This document shows positions 1-12,440 of a stretch of DNA of 64,000 bases, in pieces; positions within the stretch are counted from its first letter, which is position 1; each line of letters begins with the position of its first letter. The stretch is taken from NCBI GenBank assembly GCA_933207985.1, contig OW240914.1, positions 205,583,033 through 205,647,032 of the forward strand, given 5' to 3'. Below the pieces are notes generated by a model that ran no database searches, had not been told where the DNA came from, and saw nothing but the letters and a program-made list of their open reading frames with translations. The position numbers and the translations under genes were made by a program. This stretch comes from Pelobates cultripes (lineage: Eukaryota; Chordata; Amphibia; Anura; Pelobatidae).

Positions 1-110
1 ACCAGACAAGTTGGACACACAGGAACATAGGGGTTGAGGGACCTGCTCAATGAGCTTACATGCTAGAGGGAGTGGGGTAAAGTGACACAAAAGGTAAGAA
101 TAGTATTAGA
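1..110 (-). mobile_element. L2-type LINE 3' UTR fragment, cut by the window edge
   Basis: The reverse complement reads as 'cattgagcagg...ctctgttcctgtgtgtcca', the 3' UTR block seen in the L2 copy at 41575-41630. The element continues to the left of the window. Confidence 0.6.
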
Positions 111-180
111 CTAGTGACAGGTGCAAGAGAGGATCAGTCGGGAGCTATTAACAGTTTAATTTATACGCTTTTATGAAGAG

Positions 181-216
181 TGTGTGCGTGCGTGCGTGCG
201 TGCGTGCGTGCGTGTG
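181..216. repeat. (TGCG)n microsatellite
   Basis: About eight tetranucleotide units of GTGC flanked by short GT steps. Confidence 0.95.
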
Positions 217-1080
217 TTCATTCCACTAACAAAAGGTGAAGAATTGTGAACTGCTCATCATTTGTGGGACCAATGCTATCAAAATTGCAAAAAAATGCAA
301 AGAATGGGCAGGAAAACAAATCTCGATAATGTGCTGAAATCCTTATCATGCAGCCAAGTAGATATACACCAATATACCATTTAGTAACATTTATTTATTT
401 TTAAAGCGTATGATATTTTATTTTATAATTAGGGGATATATTATAGTATGTCCAGTGAAATCTCACTGTCATCAGTGGGGATTTCTCTCTAAATCCTCTA
501 GAATAGAATGTACTTAGTGGAATGAATCAATATTGCAGAACATAAAAGTGACACCGATAAGATTAAAAAAAAAAAATCCTACAACTCTACTCAAGATGAA
601 TTTGATATATAATATGTGTCATTGTCTTTAACAATATGATGCCCTGCAATATTGTTATTGCAGAGGTCTAAAAGCATAGAATAAATTGCATTTCATTTTA
701 CTGGGTAAAATACATTAAATAAGCTATGGTCCAGGTGGCATGTTTAATTGGATGGGCCCATGTTATGCTCATTGCAAAATGTATATTTGATAAAGATTTT
801 AACTCCTCCAGGACCAACATCTCAGAAGCATAGGATTTAATAGAAAATATACATTTGTTTATTCTATTTAACCTCTCTAGTGTTGAATATTTTCTAAAAG
901 GTAACATTTATTTAAAATATGATTTGCTGTGGAAATAAAAATAAAACTGAAATTATTTGCATAGATTGTTTTTTATGGCTAAATAAAACAATTGAATCAA
1001 TTACATCTAGAGTTTTTTTTGTTGTTTATCCATTCATCCATTGCAGAAATATTGTCTTGGAATATATTATTACAGACTGA
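217..1080. other. AT-rich stretch, nothing recognised
   Basis: Homopolymer A and T runs and short random open frames only. No protein family, RNA gene or repeat end could be identified. Confidence 0.5.
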
Positions 1081-1223
1081 TAACTTTTTGTTTTTTTTCA
1101 GTGTTACAGGCGTGACATCAGAATCATAAAAAATATATCTTATGCCTCCCAATGAATTTGGCAGAATAGTCTTGATGTTTTGGTCTTGCCCTACCCTCCA
1201 AACTTTGTTTCCTAGTGTTCCAC

Positions 1224-2076
1224 TGGGGCAGACCTGGCATCATTCTCTTCGGTTGCCCATAACTATTCCTAAAGTTCCCCAACTGCTTCATATACTCGTT
1301 CGCATACTGAAAAGAACATATGTGGTCCCCCTTTTATTAGCCCTCAGAACACCGACCACCCATGGCTGTTGACCGCAATTAAGCAATTAACTCAAGTGCT
1401 TTCCCTGGGTGGCTGCTATTCGTATAACCGAACGCACAAGTTGTAAGGAATGGCGGCCATTTTGTCTCCAGAGCACAGGCAGCGGTAATTGGTTGTTGAA
1501 TGCATGGAACTCCTTTTGGCTACACGCTCACATAAACCCCGGCAAAGATTGTACCGCTGCTCATCTCACTTCCCGACCAGCTAGACGAACGAAGTTCAGG
1601 AGATAGGAACTACTGACTGGGGGGAGCATTCGCCCAACTAAAATCCAGTATGAGCGTTCTTCGGTGTTCGCACAGGAACCCCCGTCAGAACTTTCCCTCA
1701 ATGGCAATCCCATTCTACCGAACGCATCTGAACGCTATTTTGCTATGTTGGGCGCTCAGATACGGGCTATTCGGGGATATAAGACTTGTGGCATTACTAT
1801 ATAATTCTAATATGTTCTTGGGGTGTTTTGTAATATTTTGTATTATTTCCTGTAACTGAGAGATAATCAGGTTATTCTACTTTGGAACCCAGGGAGGGAC
1901 ATGCTGTGGGTCTGTGCATAAAATGCAGAGTGTTTCACAACAAACCTCAGTTGACTCCCAGAACTGTGTGTCATCCATTTACTGGGGGAATAAATATAAT
2001 CACTAAACAGTGCTTTCTTCCAGCTCCAGAGGACTTCAGCAGAGATATTCAATCTCAGGATTGCAGGTCCGTTACA
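1224..2076 (+). mobile_element. Probable old solo LTR
   Basis: The right edge ends in CCGTTACA, like the LTR at 25668-26937 read on its sense strand. A TATA-like box (GCATAAAATGC, about 1917) is followed by AATAAA at 1989-1994, the usual U3-R-U5 order. TCCAC occurs just before 1224 and again at 2077-2081 and could be a 5-bp target duplication, but the left boundary is tentative because the start TGGG is unusual. No coding sequence is attached. Confidence 0.45.
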
Positions 2077-2099
2077 TCCACTTTGGTGGCTACCTCAGG

Positions 2100-3060
2100 A
2101 AGGAGTCCACAAAAGATGTAGCGTGAGTGCATCATTAGACAGCTCGCACTATACTCAGGATACTGGGACTATGCAAAGACAAGGAAACAGTGCTCTTGGC
2201 ACGGTCTGCCCACAGTGGGCTGGCTTAGTTGATGGGCAGCATCCTGGTGTGACCTTGCAGTAATGCTGTAAGACCTGTCCCACAATTACGTCACTGGTGT
2301 GCTGCCTTTACCCCCCTGTCATCGACGTCCTAAATGTTGGGGATGGGGGTCATACTCTATTTATTGGTATTTGTCTATGTTTGGGAATGCAGATTTCCAT
2401 ATTACCATAGCACAGTACATTATGCCTCTAAATGTGGTAATCCTGTAATAAACATTAAATTTAGTACTTGCGAAAATTTATAGGAACTGCACGTCATTGA
2501 TACAGAAGCTGTACTACAGATATTTCTCTCAATCCCTCCCCTCCCTCTATCATCTAAATAGATACATTTACAGGAAGCCTAATGAGTTCTATAATGACAT
2601 GCTAAGGGTAACATTACCCAGACTCAGACTGAACAGACACCTCATTTAAGATTTCCATTGTTGATCGCTTCAGAAGTTGTGTCGAATAGAAGTGAAGGTA
2701 ATATCAGTTTAAAATTATAAAAGTATAAAAGTGTTGTAAAACCCCTTCATTGTCTATATTATGAAAAACATGTCTTTATTTTCATGCAGATTGTGGTATG
2801 AAATTTAATTCAAAGACCCTCACTCACTCTTATTTACACTCTAGTTATGATTAGCAGCCTGTAGAGTGAAAATTTTCCATGCCAAAAGCCAATAGTCACT
2901 GATGTAATTCCTGTACATTTGCTAAAAATATAAGTTCACCCTAGGAATAGAACACCGGCCATGCTAATTTGCATAATTAATTATATGGGTGTGATATCAC
3001 ATGACACTACATCACACAGGGTTACGAAGCATCATTGTGAGCGACACTAAAGAAAAAAAA
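2100..3060. other. No gene or element recognised
   Basis: Mixed-composition sequence between the probable LTR and the TG-rich array. Open frames are short and have no family features. Confidence 0.45.
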
Positions 3061-3117
3061 ATTGGAAGAGGAAAATTCCATAAACCACAAAAAAACTAAT
3101 TCAAATGTACACTGTTT

Positions 3118-3440
3118 CTTAGTGTATGTGTATAGTAGTGTGTACACAGTGAATGCCAGTGTGTATACTCTGTGTTATACTGTATCTGGGTGTGTGTACT
3201 ATTGTTATATTGTGTGTAAACTATGTATAACAGTGTGTGTCATTCTGTGAATACTGTACGAATTTGGCAGTAGTTTAGCAGTGTGTGTATACTGTGTCTT
3301 TGTGTGTGTATATCAGTGTGCCATGTGTGTATACTTTGTCTATAGTGTCTATACTGTGACTGAGTCTGTGTGTCAGTATGAGCTTACTGTGAAAGTGTGT
3401 GGTAGTGTTTGTCTTTGTGTATATTGTGTCTGAGTGTGGG
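3118..3440 (+). repeat. Degenerate TG-rich array
   Basis: Loose units of the type TGTGTATACTGTGT and TGTGTCTGAGTG recur over about 320 bp. Open frames across it are low-complexity artefacts. Similar arrays occur at 13600, 39620, 44340, 47290 and 62980. Confidence 0.7.
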
Positions 3441-4618
3441 GGGAGGAGTTGTGTGGTGTGCTTGATTTCTCTTATCATGTTTCCAGAGCCCAGTCAGCAG
3501 AAAATACCAACTTTTGCATTGCAGGTATTTTTGCAATACTGTCAAAGGCCAGGTAACCATACAATACCGTCCAGGTGACAATGCAAGCTCATACCCTGCT
3601 ATCAATCAGTGCAGTAAGTTGCAATGGATCATATTATTCCTACAGACGGGGGAAGGTGGAAATGAATGGATTCTACTATCTCACTGTTAGCATTACATTA
3701 GCATCCAGAGATTAGCAAAGTTTGCTACAGCAGTTTTAAATACCTTTATTTTAGAAATGTAGGATTTAACTGTATTCACTGTGGACATTATGCTGATACG
3801 CAAAACTTTTTACATTAAAATAATAGTTTATTTTTATACACAAGCTGTCTAACTTAAATACTTTGCACAAGCTTTCTATCTTAAAAACACAATATTATGC
3901 ATGTCATTTCTGTTCAAAGTGTACTACAGTTTGTGTTGAAATTGCATGAGTGGTAAGTTGTGTATTCTAATTTAATTTTTGGTTTTATTTTTGTGGCACT
4001 ACAAAGTATTTAAGGTAGTTCATTTTATGCACCACTTATCTATTATTTTATTGTATTGAAGGCAGATAGTGTGTTGCAGTGGTGTAGTGGGGATGGTCTT
4101 GGGTGGGTGTTTGAATTGCCCATGGGTAACTGAAGCAATGTTGTCCTCTTAGATCCTCAACATGCTGTACTACTAGTAATGCTTTCAGTGCTAATGACTT
4201 AGTGCTAATTTCCAATGGTGCCGCTATTTTTGACAACCAGCTGTTACTCGCTAAAGAGCTAGTCGCTCCTGTTAGTGAGTAGTGGCTTTTTTACAAACTG
4301 TAACATTTCATCAGACATGAAGTTACCGATTGTGGAGACAAATGGCTCCCATTATTCTCTATGCTTCAGAATGGTTTCCAAACCTATTGCTATTGTTTTA
4401 ATTGCACTCTTTGTGCATCCTAGAAATACAAGCTAGCTATATGATGTGCAGTGACATTGAAACCATAAAGCACACATCAAACCACATAATAATCCTATCA
4501 AAACTAAAGAAAAGCCAGACATCATATAAAACATAAAAATATTCTTTCTGCGAAAGTGAACAAAATGCATGTGTTTTTTTAAATTAACTATTCACATTTT
4601 AGAAATTAACCTCAAAAC
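3441..4618. other. No gene recognised; a possible hAT-like start near 4078
   Basis: The stretch is AT-rich. A CAGTGGTGTAGTGGGG string at about 4077 resembles the end of some hAT elements, but I found no partner end or duplication. Confidence 0.35.
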
Positions 4619-4890
4619 TTAAAGGAACACTGCAAAACACCATAACTGCTGCAGCAGACTGTATATGATGCTGAGGGTGCCTTGGTGCCACCCATTGTAA
4701 GTAGTTAAATAATTTTTGAACAGTTAGAAACCGTTCAGTTAACTCTCCTGTGCTAAGCCCTTCAGTACAGGGCTGGTTTATTGGCTGAGAGCATCAGCTA
4801 ATCACTCTCAGCCAATGAGCTAAGATCTACACTGTCTGGCACCAAAACCACTGCAACTATAGTGGTTATGGTTCTTGGAGAGCTCATTTA
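4619..4890. mobile_element. Degraded TTAA-type non-autonomous element
   Basis: The left end TTAAAGGAACACTGCAA matches the ends of the TTAA elements elsewhere in the window. A CTATAGTGGTTATGGTTCTT block near 4858 resembles their right end, and an internal hairpin (GGCTGAGAG...CTCTCAGCC) lies at about 4783-4817. The right TTAA is not clean. Confidence 0.5.
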
Positions 4891-6361
4891 AGAAATTTAT
4901 ATGGCATAGCACAAAATACCACTATTGCTATATTCTGTTAAGACCACCCACAGAGAGAGGTACACATGCTCAGAGTGAGCCTTTGTTTTACTAGCAAGGT
5001 GTGGTTGCTATGGTAACATCTTACGTAGCATGTGTTTTTGTATTTTACCAGCAAGCAGTTAATCTGTGACTAATCGTAATCTTTGTGAAAAGATGTTATT
5101 GGCAGACAACCGGTACAAAATAGAGATAAGGTTGGAAACCAATCAGTAATTAATAGCCACTACTAGCTACCAGTGAAAGCTTTAACAGCGAAAGCTTACG
5201 GTAGCTAATTACCGACAAGGTTGTGAACGGGCCCTAACATATGCAGAATGGGAGTGCCAGATGTGTTAAAATATTTTCACACTATTACTTAAAATATGGA
5301 AACATGGAATTTGACAGCAGATAAATATAGTTTCCATTTCATATCTATCTATGATATAAAGCCTTGAATTCTACGTGTTCCCCGATTTTCCTTAGGGTCA
5401 GCTAAATCCTCAGCCTAAACCATGCTCCATTACATTGGCAAACTAAGGTAAGTGCTAAGGGTGCCCAGCATCCACATACTTTAACTCACAAGGGGGGAGA
5501 TAACACAGAGCGTACAGCATGGTGCCTGAATTTTGGCATGTCTCCATTTTAAAATAAATAAATATTTTATAATATATATATTATTTTATATTTTTATGCA
5601 AGCAGTGGATTCTTCTGCTTCTAATTGTCAGGATGAAGGAGCCTGCTGCCAACAGACTCACTTATCCATGACTGACTGACAGCCACATAGGTACTATGCT
5701 GCCTAACCCAATGGCCTAATTGTTGTGCATCAGAATTCTCTTAGCACTTTAAAAAATAGAAACTAAACCTAATGCTTTGGTTCATACCTCTGCCACTTCC
5801 TATCTTATAGTTTGGGACATGCTTTGAATGCTTTGGAAGTGGTAAGCCTTGTGGGTGGGAGTGCGTTGGACTCTGCTCTTGCCCCATGCATACCCTTTTG
5901 TTTTTGGCCATTGTTGTTGTGGTTTTAGTTTGGCTTATTGACCTTATTTGTTTGGATAAAGTTGAAAACTCTGAACCAGTTGTTTGAGCAGGGCCCTCCA
6001 AACTTTCTGTATATTTTATGTGCTTTCCCAATGATGCTTTTATGCATAATAAACTGAATCTATTATACTGTATTTGTACGCAGTCTTGGCTAAATAAAGA
6101 ATGGAATCTCGTGACCTTCACTCCATACCATTCCTGTTATTTCATAAGTTCAATCACACAACTCACAAGTAACTTCCCGGTCATGTACTCCAAGCCACCA
6201 ATTACATAACCTACATCTCACCTCTTAGTCATACACCCTTATCTCACTTCTCAGTGCAATATCTAGTCTACTACCCATTCACCCAGTCACATATTACTAC
6301 TTAGCCACATTAACCTGCCTAGTCGCATACTCCAACTATCTACTCAAACACATTCACACAT
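4891..6361. other. AT-rich sequence, no gene recognised
   Basis: Contains a short AT-rich run at 5560-5595 and otherwise unremarkable sequence. The open frames seen here have no family features. Confidence 0.45.
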
Positions 6362-6530
6362 CCAATCACATATTATTATTTATAAAGCGCCAACAAATTC
6401 CTCCACGGTATACAATATGTGAGCTAGCAAACATGTAGTTTCAATGAAACAAGTTGGACATAAGGGAAAAGAAGGGCCTGAGAGACCTGCTCAACCAAGC
6501 TTACATTCTAAGGGTATCCCAACCTAGTCA
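6362..6530 (-). mobile_element. L2-type LINE 3' tail, minus strand
   Basis: The reverse complement of 6370-6410 reads as the GGCGCTTTATAAATAATAAT type tail of L2 copies, and 6445-6515 matches the 3' UTR block seen at 1-70. Its upstream part is shared with the inverted repeat that starts at 6425. Confidence 0.6.
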
Positions 6531-6785
6531 CATTCATCTGTCTAGCCACAAACTAATTCCCATATACCTACTTTCATATATTCCCATAATTCTATATATC
6601 CCCTCAACTAGTTACCAATGTCTCATACACCTATTACACACACAAATGCTGTCATACATATTATACATGCATATGCAGTCAGAAACACACATACAGAGGC
6701 AGTTGCATAGCAGTTCTGGATGTATTTTATAGACTTAATATGCCATGATGCTCAGTCAATCTTTAAGACAATATGGTCCACAAAT
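6425..6785 (+). repeat. Inverted repeat arm 1 (361 bp)
   Basis: This segment is nearly identical to the reverse complement of 10004-10364, with the same length and only scattered base differences, so the duplication is recent relative to other repeats here. An open frame of 92 codons at 6454-6732 is repeated in the other arm but has no family features and looks like chance. Confidence 0.9.
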
Positions 6786-7767
6786 ACCTACAGAACATTG
6801 TTTAATCTGTGTCTGTGTGCTTGAGGTATGTAGCGTTTCTGGTTCAGGATCGTGAAAAATGTGGTCCACAAGAATGTGGTCTAGTAATTGTGTGTGGCTT
6901 TTGTGCATCAGCATATCGGAAAAGGTGATCCAGAAACATTTATAGTGACCGGTGACTGCAGATACATATGTCATGATGCCTAGGGAACAATTAGAATGAA
7001 AAGAACAAGATGTAAAAGAGGTGTGTAAAAGGAGGAGGCAATTTAGCTACACCTATAGAATAAATTTAAAAAAAAAACATGTCACAGACACTTGGCTTAC
7101 GCCTGGCCTATTCTCATTCAATTGAAATGCTTTACTATCTGTTCCTAGAGATTATTTTCTTTGTGTTTCTCCATTTGTATATACATTTCTCCTCTGTTTA
7201 TATATTTAAACATTTCTCTTGTCGTCTTTCTTCTAAGCTATGTATATATTAAGACCCTTTAGTCTTTCTGGATATATTGTACCACATAAACACCACACTA
7301 TTTTAAAGCCCTTTACTGGACTATCTGCAATGTATGTATATCCCTCTTAAACTGTTACCTTTAGTACTGTACACAATACTATAGGTAGGGTCTAACCCCA
7401 TTTATAAAGTGTTATGAACACTCTGTTCATTTGTACACATATAATATATTTCAAGAGAGGATAATTAGCATGTGTACATCTATCTTAAGCATTTTCTGCC
7501 ATGTGTCCCATCCCTCACTGTAATCTCCAGAACATCACAGGGAAACAGACAGTACTGGTGGTACTAATTACCGAGAAAGAGCAAGGGGGTATACTATTCA
7601 AAATAGTAAATAAAGTAAAATATAAATGATCCTTAATAATGTATTTAAGCTTACTCACCTGTGAAATGCATAATGCTAGTGGTAATTGTACACTAATATA
7701 AATCTCACCCTATTTTCTGCTTCCTCAACCGTAGATAAAAAGAAAATAAATCTGATATAGTAAGTCA
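6786..7767. other. AT-rich sequence, nothing recognised
   Basis: No element ends, gene fragments or RNA genes were identified between the inverted repeat arm and the TTAA element. Confidence 0.45.
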
Positions 7768-8196
7768 TTAAAGGGACACTCCAGCCACTAGAGGGCACTT
7801 CCTGCATCATAGCACAGAAAACCTGTGCTAGAGCGTCGCTGGATGTCCTCACGCTGTGTGAGTACCTCCAGCGTTGCTCATTTCACCATAGGAAAGAATT
7901 GAAAGCCATTTTCAATGCTTTCCTATGGGGAGCTCTAATGCGCATGCGCAGCATTGCATGCGCATTAGGTCTCCCCGGCAGTTGGGCGGGATCAGTCTCG
8001 CCCACCGGCAGACATAATCACTGGGAGGAGAGGCAGTGGAGGAAGAAGCAGCGACGTGGGACATGTCGCTGCCTCTGGTAAGTGACTGAAGGAGTTTTCA
8101 CCCCTTCAGCAACCGGGGATTGGGAGGTGGGAGGGAGAGGGGACCTGCAGTGCCAGGAAAACTGATTGTTATCCTGGCACTGAAGTTTCCCTTTAA
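7768..8196 (+). mobile_element. TTAA-flanked non-autonomous DNA element
   Basis: TTAA stands at both ends (7768-7771, 8193-8196), with inverted termini TTAAAGGGACACTCCAG and, on the other strand at the right, TTAAAGGGAAACTTCAG. TTAA target duplication is the signature of piggyBac-type transposition, so a piggyBac-mobilised MITE is inferred. Internal hairpins include GAAAGAATTGAAAGCC...CTTTCCTATGGGG-type and TGCGCATGCGCA sequence. A splice-donor-like GTAAGT lies at 8078-8083. There is no transposase. Confidence 0.75.
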
Positions 8197-9320
8197 AGAA
8201 GAACAATATCATCATAATACATGTTACATGTCAATTTAACTTTAATGGCATCCTCAGTATTTACCAAAGTCAATGTCAGTCCTTTGTGACCAGCTGGTTA
8301 TATTCCAAAAGCACATGCATTGTTGTACATATACTGTCAACAGGTGTATTAGCAAGCACTATTTGTCAGTTCTATGTGCATAAGCAATACCTTTAGCAGA
8401 AGATTGTGAAGAAAGTATATTGAAATTAAACTAGCAACACTCTGCAAAGTAAGAGAGTCAAATTAACTATTGATCATTATGTATGCAACAAGATCCCTTA
8501 ATTTGATGGAGTATTTCAGCAGCTTGGTCTGAATGAATTCAGATCATTTCTTTTGGGACTGGGGATTTAAAAAGGATTATGTGTGACACATTCTGTAGCT
8601 CATGCTTTACAATGGAAGAATTTCTGTTCGCCTCTCATTCATACCATTTATTCAATAATGTATCTGTGTGTTTAATGTACATACAGTTCTTAGTTACAAT
8701 GGGTCCTTCAAAACTGATGTCCTTGTCTAAAATAGAACAGCCATGTATCTAGGAATCTTCAGTATGCATTATAACAATGGCGCTTGCAATCATCACCGTA
8801 TAATACACAACAGAACATCAAAGGTTAAGTGCATTGTTAAGTGTAAACAACTGTGTCTAGCTTAGATGCTCCCTCTTGGCAACAAATCCAACGAGACTGC
8901 CCTAAGAGCTCTCTCTGCATTAACAGGTATTGTCAATTAACAATGAAATCCGAACAACACATTTTTATCCTCTATAAATATGAATAGATTTAACCATTAT
9001 AATTTATCTAACGTTTTCCAAGGTCCAAATTTAGATTTAGTGGGCTATGGATCACTAATATTATTAACATGTTGTAAAGGATAGCAACAATACTAAAACA
9101 ACTGAGGAAATAGAACAAAAAGGAGAAATATCATGTGGTTTCAAAGATAGTAGTTCTTTCTCTTCCTACCTGCATTTCTAGTCTGCTTTCTAAACAATCT
9201 TATATTTACTGCAAGCATTTTAGATACCCTTCTAGGCAAGGTATATGAGACATTCAGAGCTATGTTACATTTTTAGATGAGGAAGACCCTAAAATTATGC
9301 AAATAAGCTAAACCCAGAGT
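8197..9320. other. AT-rich sequence, nothing recognised
   Basis: No gene or repeat boundary identified. Confidence 0.45.
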
Positions 9321-9483
9321 GTAAGAGTTGGGGTTGGCAAAAAAAAGTTGGCTATTTTTTTTTTTTTAACATGAGCAAGATGAATACAAAGTACTAGGGT
9401 AAGAGGTGGGGGTAAGAGTTGGGGTTGGCCAAAAAAATTGGCTATTTTTTTTAACGTGAGCAAGATGAATACAAAGTACTAGG
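9321..9483. repeat. Tandem direct duplication of about 90 bp
   Basis: Two adjacent copies of GTAAGAGTTGGGGTTGGC...AATACAAAGTACTAGGG, differing mainly in the length of the T run and an ACATGAGC/ACGTGAGC change. Confidence 0.85.
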
Positions 9484-9495
9484 GACCATATTGTC

Positions 9496-9996
9496 TTAAA
9501 GGACCACTCTAGGCACCCAGACCACTTCAGCTTAATGAAGTGGTCTGTGTGCCAGGTCCAGCTAGGGTTAACCCATTCTTTTATAAACATAGCAGTTTCA
9601 GAGAAACTGCTATGTTTATGAATGGGTTAAGCCTTCCCCCAAAGCCTCTAGTGGCTGTCTCATTGACAGCCGCTAGAGGCACTTGCATGATTCTCACTGT
9701 GGAAATCACAGTGAGAGCACGCAAGCGTCCATAGGAAAGCATTGATAATGCTTTCCTATGTGACCGGCTAAATGCGCGCACAGCTCTTGCCGCGCGTGCG
9801 CATTCAGCCGATGGGGAGGAGAGGAGGAGGATCGGAGGCGGAGAGCTCCCCGCCCAGCGCTGGAAAAAGGTACGTTTTACCCCTTTCCCCCTTCCAGAGC
9901 CGGGCGGGAGGGGATCCCTGAGGGTGGGGGCACCCTCAGGGCACTATAGTGCCAGGAAAACGAGTATGTTGTCCTGGCACTATAGTGGTTCTTTAA
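9496..9996 (+). mobile_element. TTAA-flanked hairpin-chain element, copy A
   Basis: TTAA flanks at 9496-9499 and 9993-9996; termini TTAAAGGACCACTCTAG and its diverged complement at the right. The body is a chain of hairpins: GACCACTTC...GAAGTGGTC, AACATAGCAGTTTC...GAAACTGCTATGTT, CCTCTAGTGGCTGTC...GACAGCCGCTAGAGG, CATAGGAAAGCATT...AATGCTTTCCTATG and GTGCCAGGA...TCCTGGCAC. A donor-like GTACGT lies at 9870-9875, followed by a pyrimidine run ending in CCAG. It is closely related to 28367-28869. No coding sequence is carried. Confidence 0.85.
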
Positions 9997-10003
9997 AGAT
10001 TGC

Positions 10004-10364
10004 ATTTGTGGACCATATTGTCTTAAAGATTGACTGAGCATCATGGCATATTAAGTCTATAAAATACATCCAGAACTGCTATGCTACTGACCCTGTATGT
10101 GTGTTTCTGATTGCATATGCTTGTATAATATGTATGACAGCATTTGTGTGTGTAATAGGTGTATGAGACATTGGTAACTAGTTGAGGTGATATATAGAAT
10201 TATTGGAATATATGAAAGTAGGTATATGGGAATTAGTTTGTGGCTAGACAGATGAATGTGACTAGGTTGGGATACCCTTAGAATGTAAGCTTGGTTGAGC
10301 AGGTCTCTCAGGCCCTTCTTTTCCCTTATGTCCAACTTGTTTCATTGAAACTACATGTTTGCTA
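10004..10364 (-). repeat. Inverted repeat arm 2 (361 bp)
   Basis: Reverse-complement partner of 6425-6785, 3.2 kb away. A 16-18 bp piece of its left edge (GACCATATTGTCTTAAAG) is also present at 9484-9501, left of the TTAA element at 9496-9996. Before that insertion the site therefore carried a tandem repeat of about 30 bp. Confidence 0.9.
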
Positions 10365-11409
10365 CATGTTTTTCCACTGGAAAAGGTTTGCCATCAAGTA
10401 CTGAAATAGGATTTCAGGCAAGGACCCTCTGGGTTAAAGCCATGTCTGTGCATTTCGTCAGAGGTGGACAACAGCAAGTCTCCAGGTTATGACTACTAGA
10501 ACATCAAACCTGTTTAACAAGACAAGTTTGAATAAGATACGACTGCCTTATGTGTGTCAAGAATCCTCAAAGGAACATTCAATCAACTCAAATAACCCTC
10601 TGCAGTCAGTCTCATACTAATATGAGCATAGACAGTTGGAGGATAGTCTTTTATTGTTTTCTGGTGTTCACATTAGTATAAAGTAACTCATTTAAGGGTT
10701 TATCACTGTACATCAAACAAGGATCAAAACGGATACTATTTTTTTTTTGTCGTTAAATAATTACATTTACAGACATAAGTAAAATGTACTCCTTGCTTTC
10801 AAGAACTCAGCAAAAATGTGATTTTGTAGTTGTTTGTGTGTAAATCATGTGGTAGTGAAGGAGTTAAACAGAGCATAGCAATTTTTTCATGCTTTTCTAC
10901 AGATTTGCATGAAATATCTAACTTGAAATTATCAAGACTTTTAAGAGGCAGTCAACTTTGAACCTACAGGAATCAAATCACAATTAATTTAAATCACGCA
11001 TTTTGAGCTCTGTACAATTCTGTAAACAGTTGGGGAATAAATATTTCTTCTTTCTCCCGTATTACTGATTTTAAACCCCCCTGTGTCCCTACCGCCATGT
11101 GGCAGCTGGGAGCTTGTCTACTAAACTGTTAAAACTAAGTGCTGGACAGTTTTGCTGCACAGTCACATGGAAAGGCCCAATCCCATGGAGATGAGGCCTT
11201 TGAAACAATGGGGACAAAGTTCTTCTCCATACCCCATCTACCTTATGGGCATAAGTAATAGGGGGTGGCCAAATTACAGCAAATAAGCCATTAGCGGCCG
11301 ATGGGGCCCTGATATTAATATTAGAGCTGGGGGTGCTATTTTAAAAGCTTTCCCACTCTATGTCAGCTGTTGAAAAGCATGGGAACATTTCCAGCACTAT
11401 GCAATATTA
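10365..11409. other. No gene recognised
   Basis: AT-rich, ordinary composition; short open frames only. Confidence 0.45.
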
Positions 11410-12440
11410 GTCCGAACATTTTTTTTTCTTTCTTTATTTTATTTTCATTATACAATGTACAAGTCAAGAAACAAAGAGTAATCGTACAGTAAGTATAGGC
11501 TTATCGGAAACATCGCTTATCAATGTAAACATGCATTATCGCAACATGTATGACTAACATAACATCAGTCCTACGGTAACATTGGTGCGCATCTTCACTA
11601 CCTAAACAGTTTTGGGGATTGGGAGAGTTGACGTGAGGATATATTACATTACTATGGTTGTGGTGGGTATAGTTTGGATACTGGAGCAACCATCCTCTTA
11701 CGGGTAGGTAGTTCTCAATGTGCTCTCAGCAGAGGCAGACTATATGTCATCTCCACTAGGCGGTGTATCTGTGTAAGGTGTCCAAAGTGGAGGTGTTTGG
11801 TAAGGAGGAAGACTGGGGGGGAAGGCTAGGGGCGGGGCAGCCTTGTGGGACCTAGGTTGCAGTCAGTGGGGCATTCGCCCAAGTGGGTTTGTCGTGGGGT
11901 GTGTGAGTTTGGCCCCATGTCTGTGGTCAGCTTCGGTAGGCCCAACCTTTCCTCTTTTTATGGGTTCTGGTGGAGCTTAAGTGTGCCATTGTCTAATATT
12001 GACCATTAGTGGTGACCTGCACTATAACTTCCGTCCTACTAGGTATCTTGGTCGATTTCCATTTCCTCGCAATGAGCAGGTTTGCTGATACTAGGATGTG
12101 AAAAGCCAGGGTTTTTTGGTTAGTGTAAGGCCCCTAGGGAACATGAATAACACAAAGGATTCGATTGACTTTTGTATTGACCTGCCCAACACTTTCGCTA
12201 ATAGAGTAGTAATCATATCCCAGTAAGGCTGAAGAGCTGAACAGTTCCACCAGATATGCGACATAGTGCCCCCACTCGCACCTCCAACATGTGTCAGGTG
12301 TGGTGGGGTTAGTACGAGCAGTTTGATAAGTTAACCAACCAAAATTCTCTGACAGTCAAGTGTTGAAAGAAGTCTCACATAGCAGACGAGGGCATGTCAG
12401 CAAAATTGGGGGTCTTTTTGACGGCACTTTATTAGACCTC
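11410..12440 (-). mobile_element. L1/Tx1-type LINE 3' end (ORF2 C-terminus and 3' UTR)
   Basis: The minus strand carries a CWRC motif (12296-12279) followed, after a small frame break, by GGTMSHIWWNC. Together these form the C-x2-C...H-x4-C zinc knuckle at the C-terminus of L1-type ORF2. Coding can be followed with stops through VLFMFPRG toward about 12000. The plus strand begins with a T-rich run at 11419-11450, the complement of the poly(A) end. The 5' part is missing and the copy is dead. Confidence 0.72.

Noticed and set aside
2077..2110. Possible primer-binding site after the LTR at 1224-2076 (TGGTGGCTACC)
   Set aside because: It does not clearly match the 3' end of a tRNA known to me, and no internal retroelement coding follows.
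6454..6732. 92-codon frame, also present in the inverted copy
   Set aside because: No start context, family feature or reading-frame conservation beyond simple duplication; the sequence overlaps an L2 tail.
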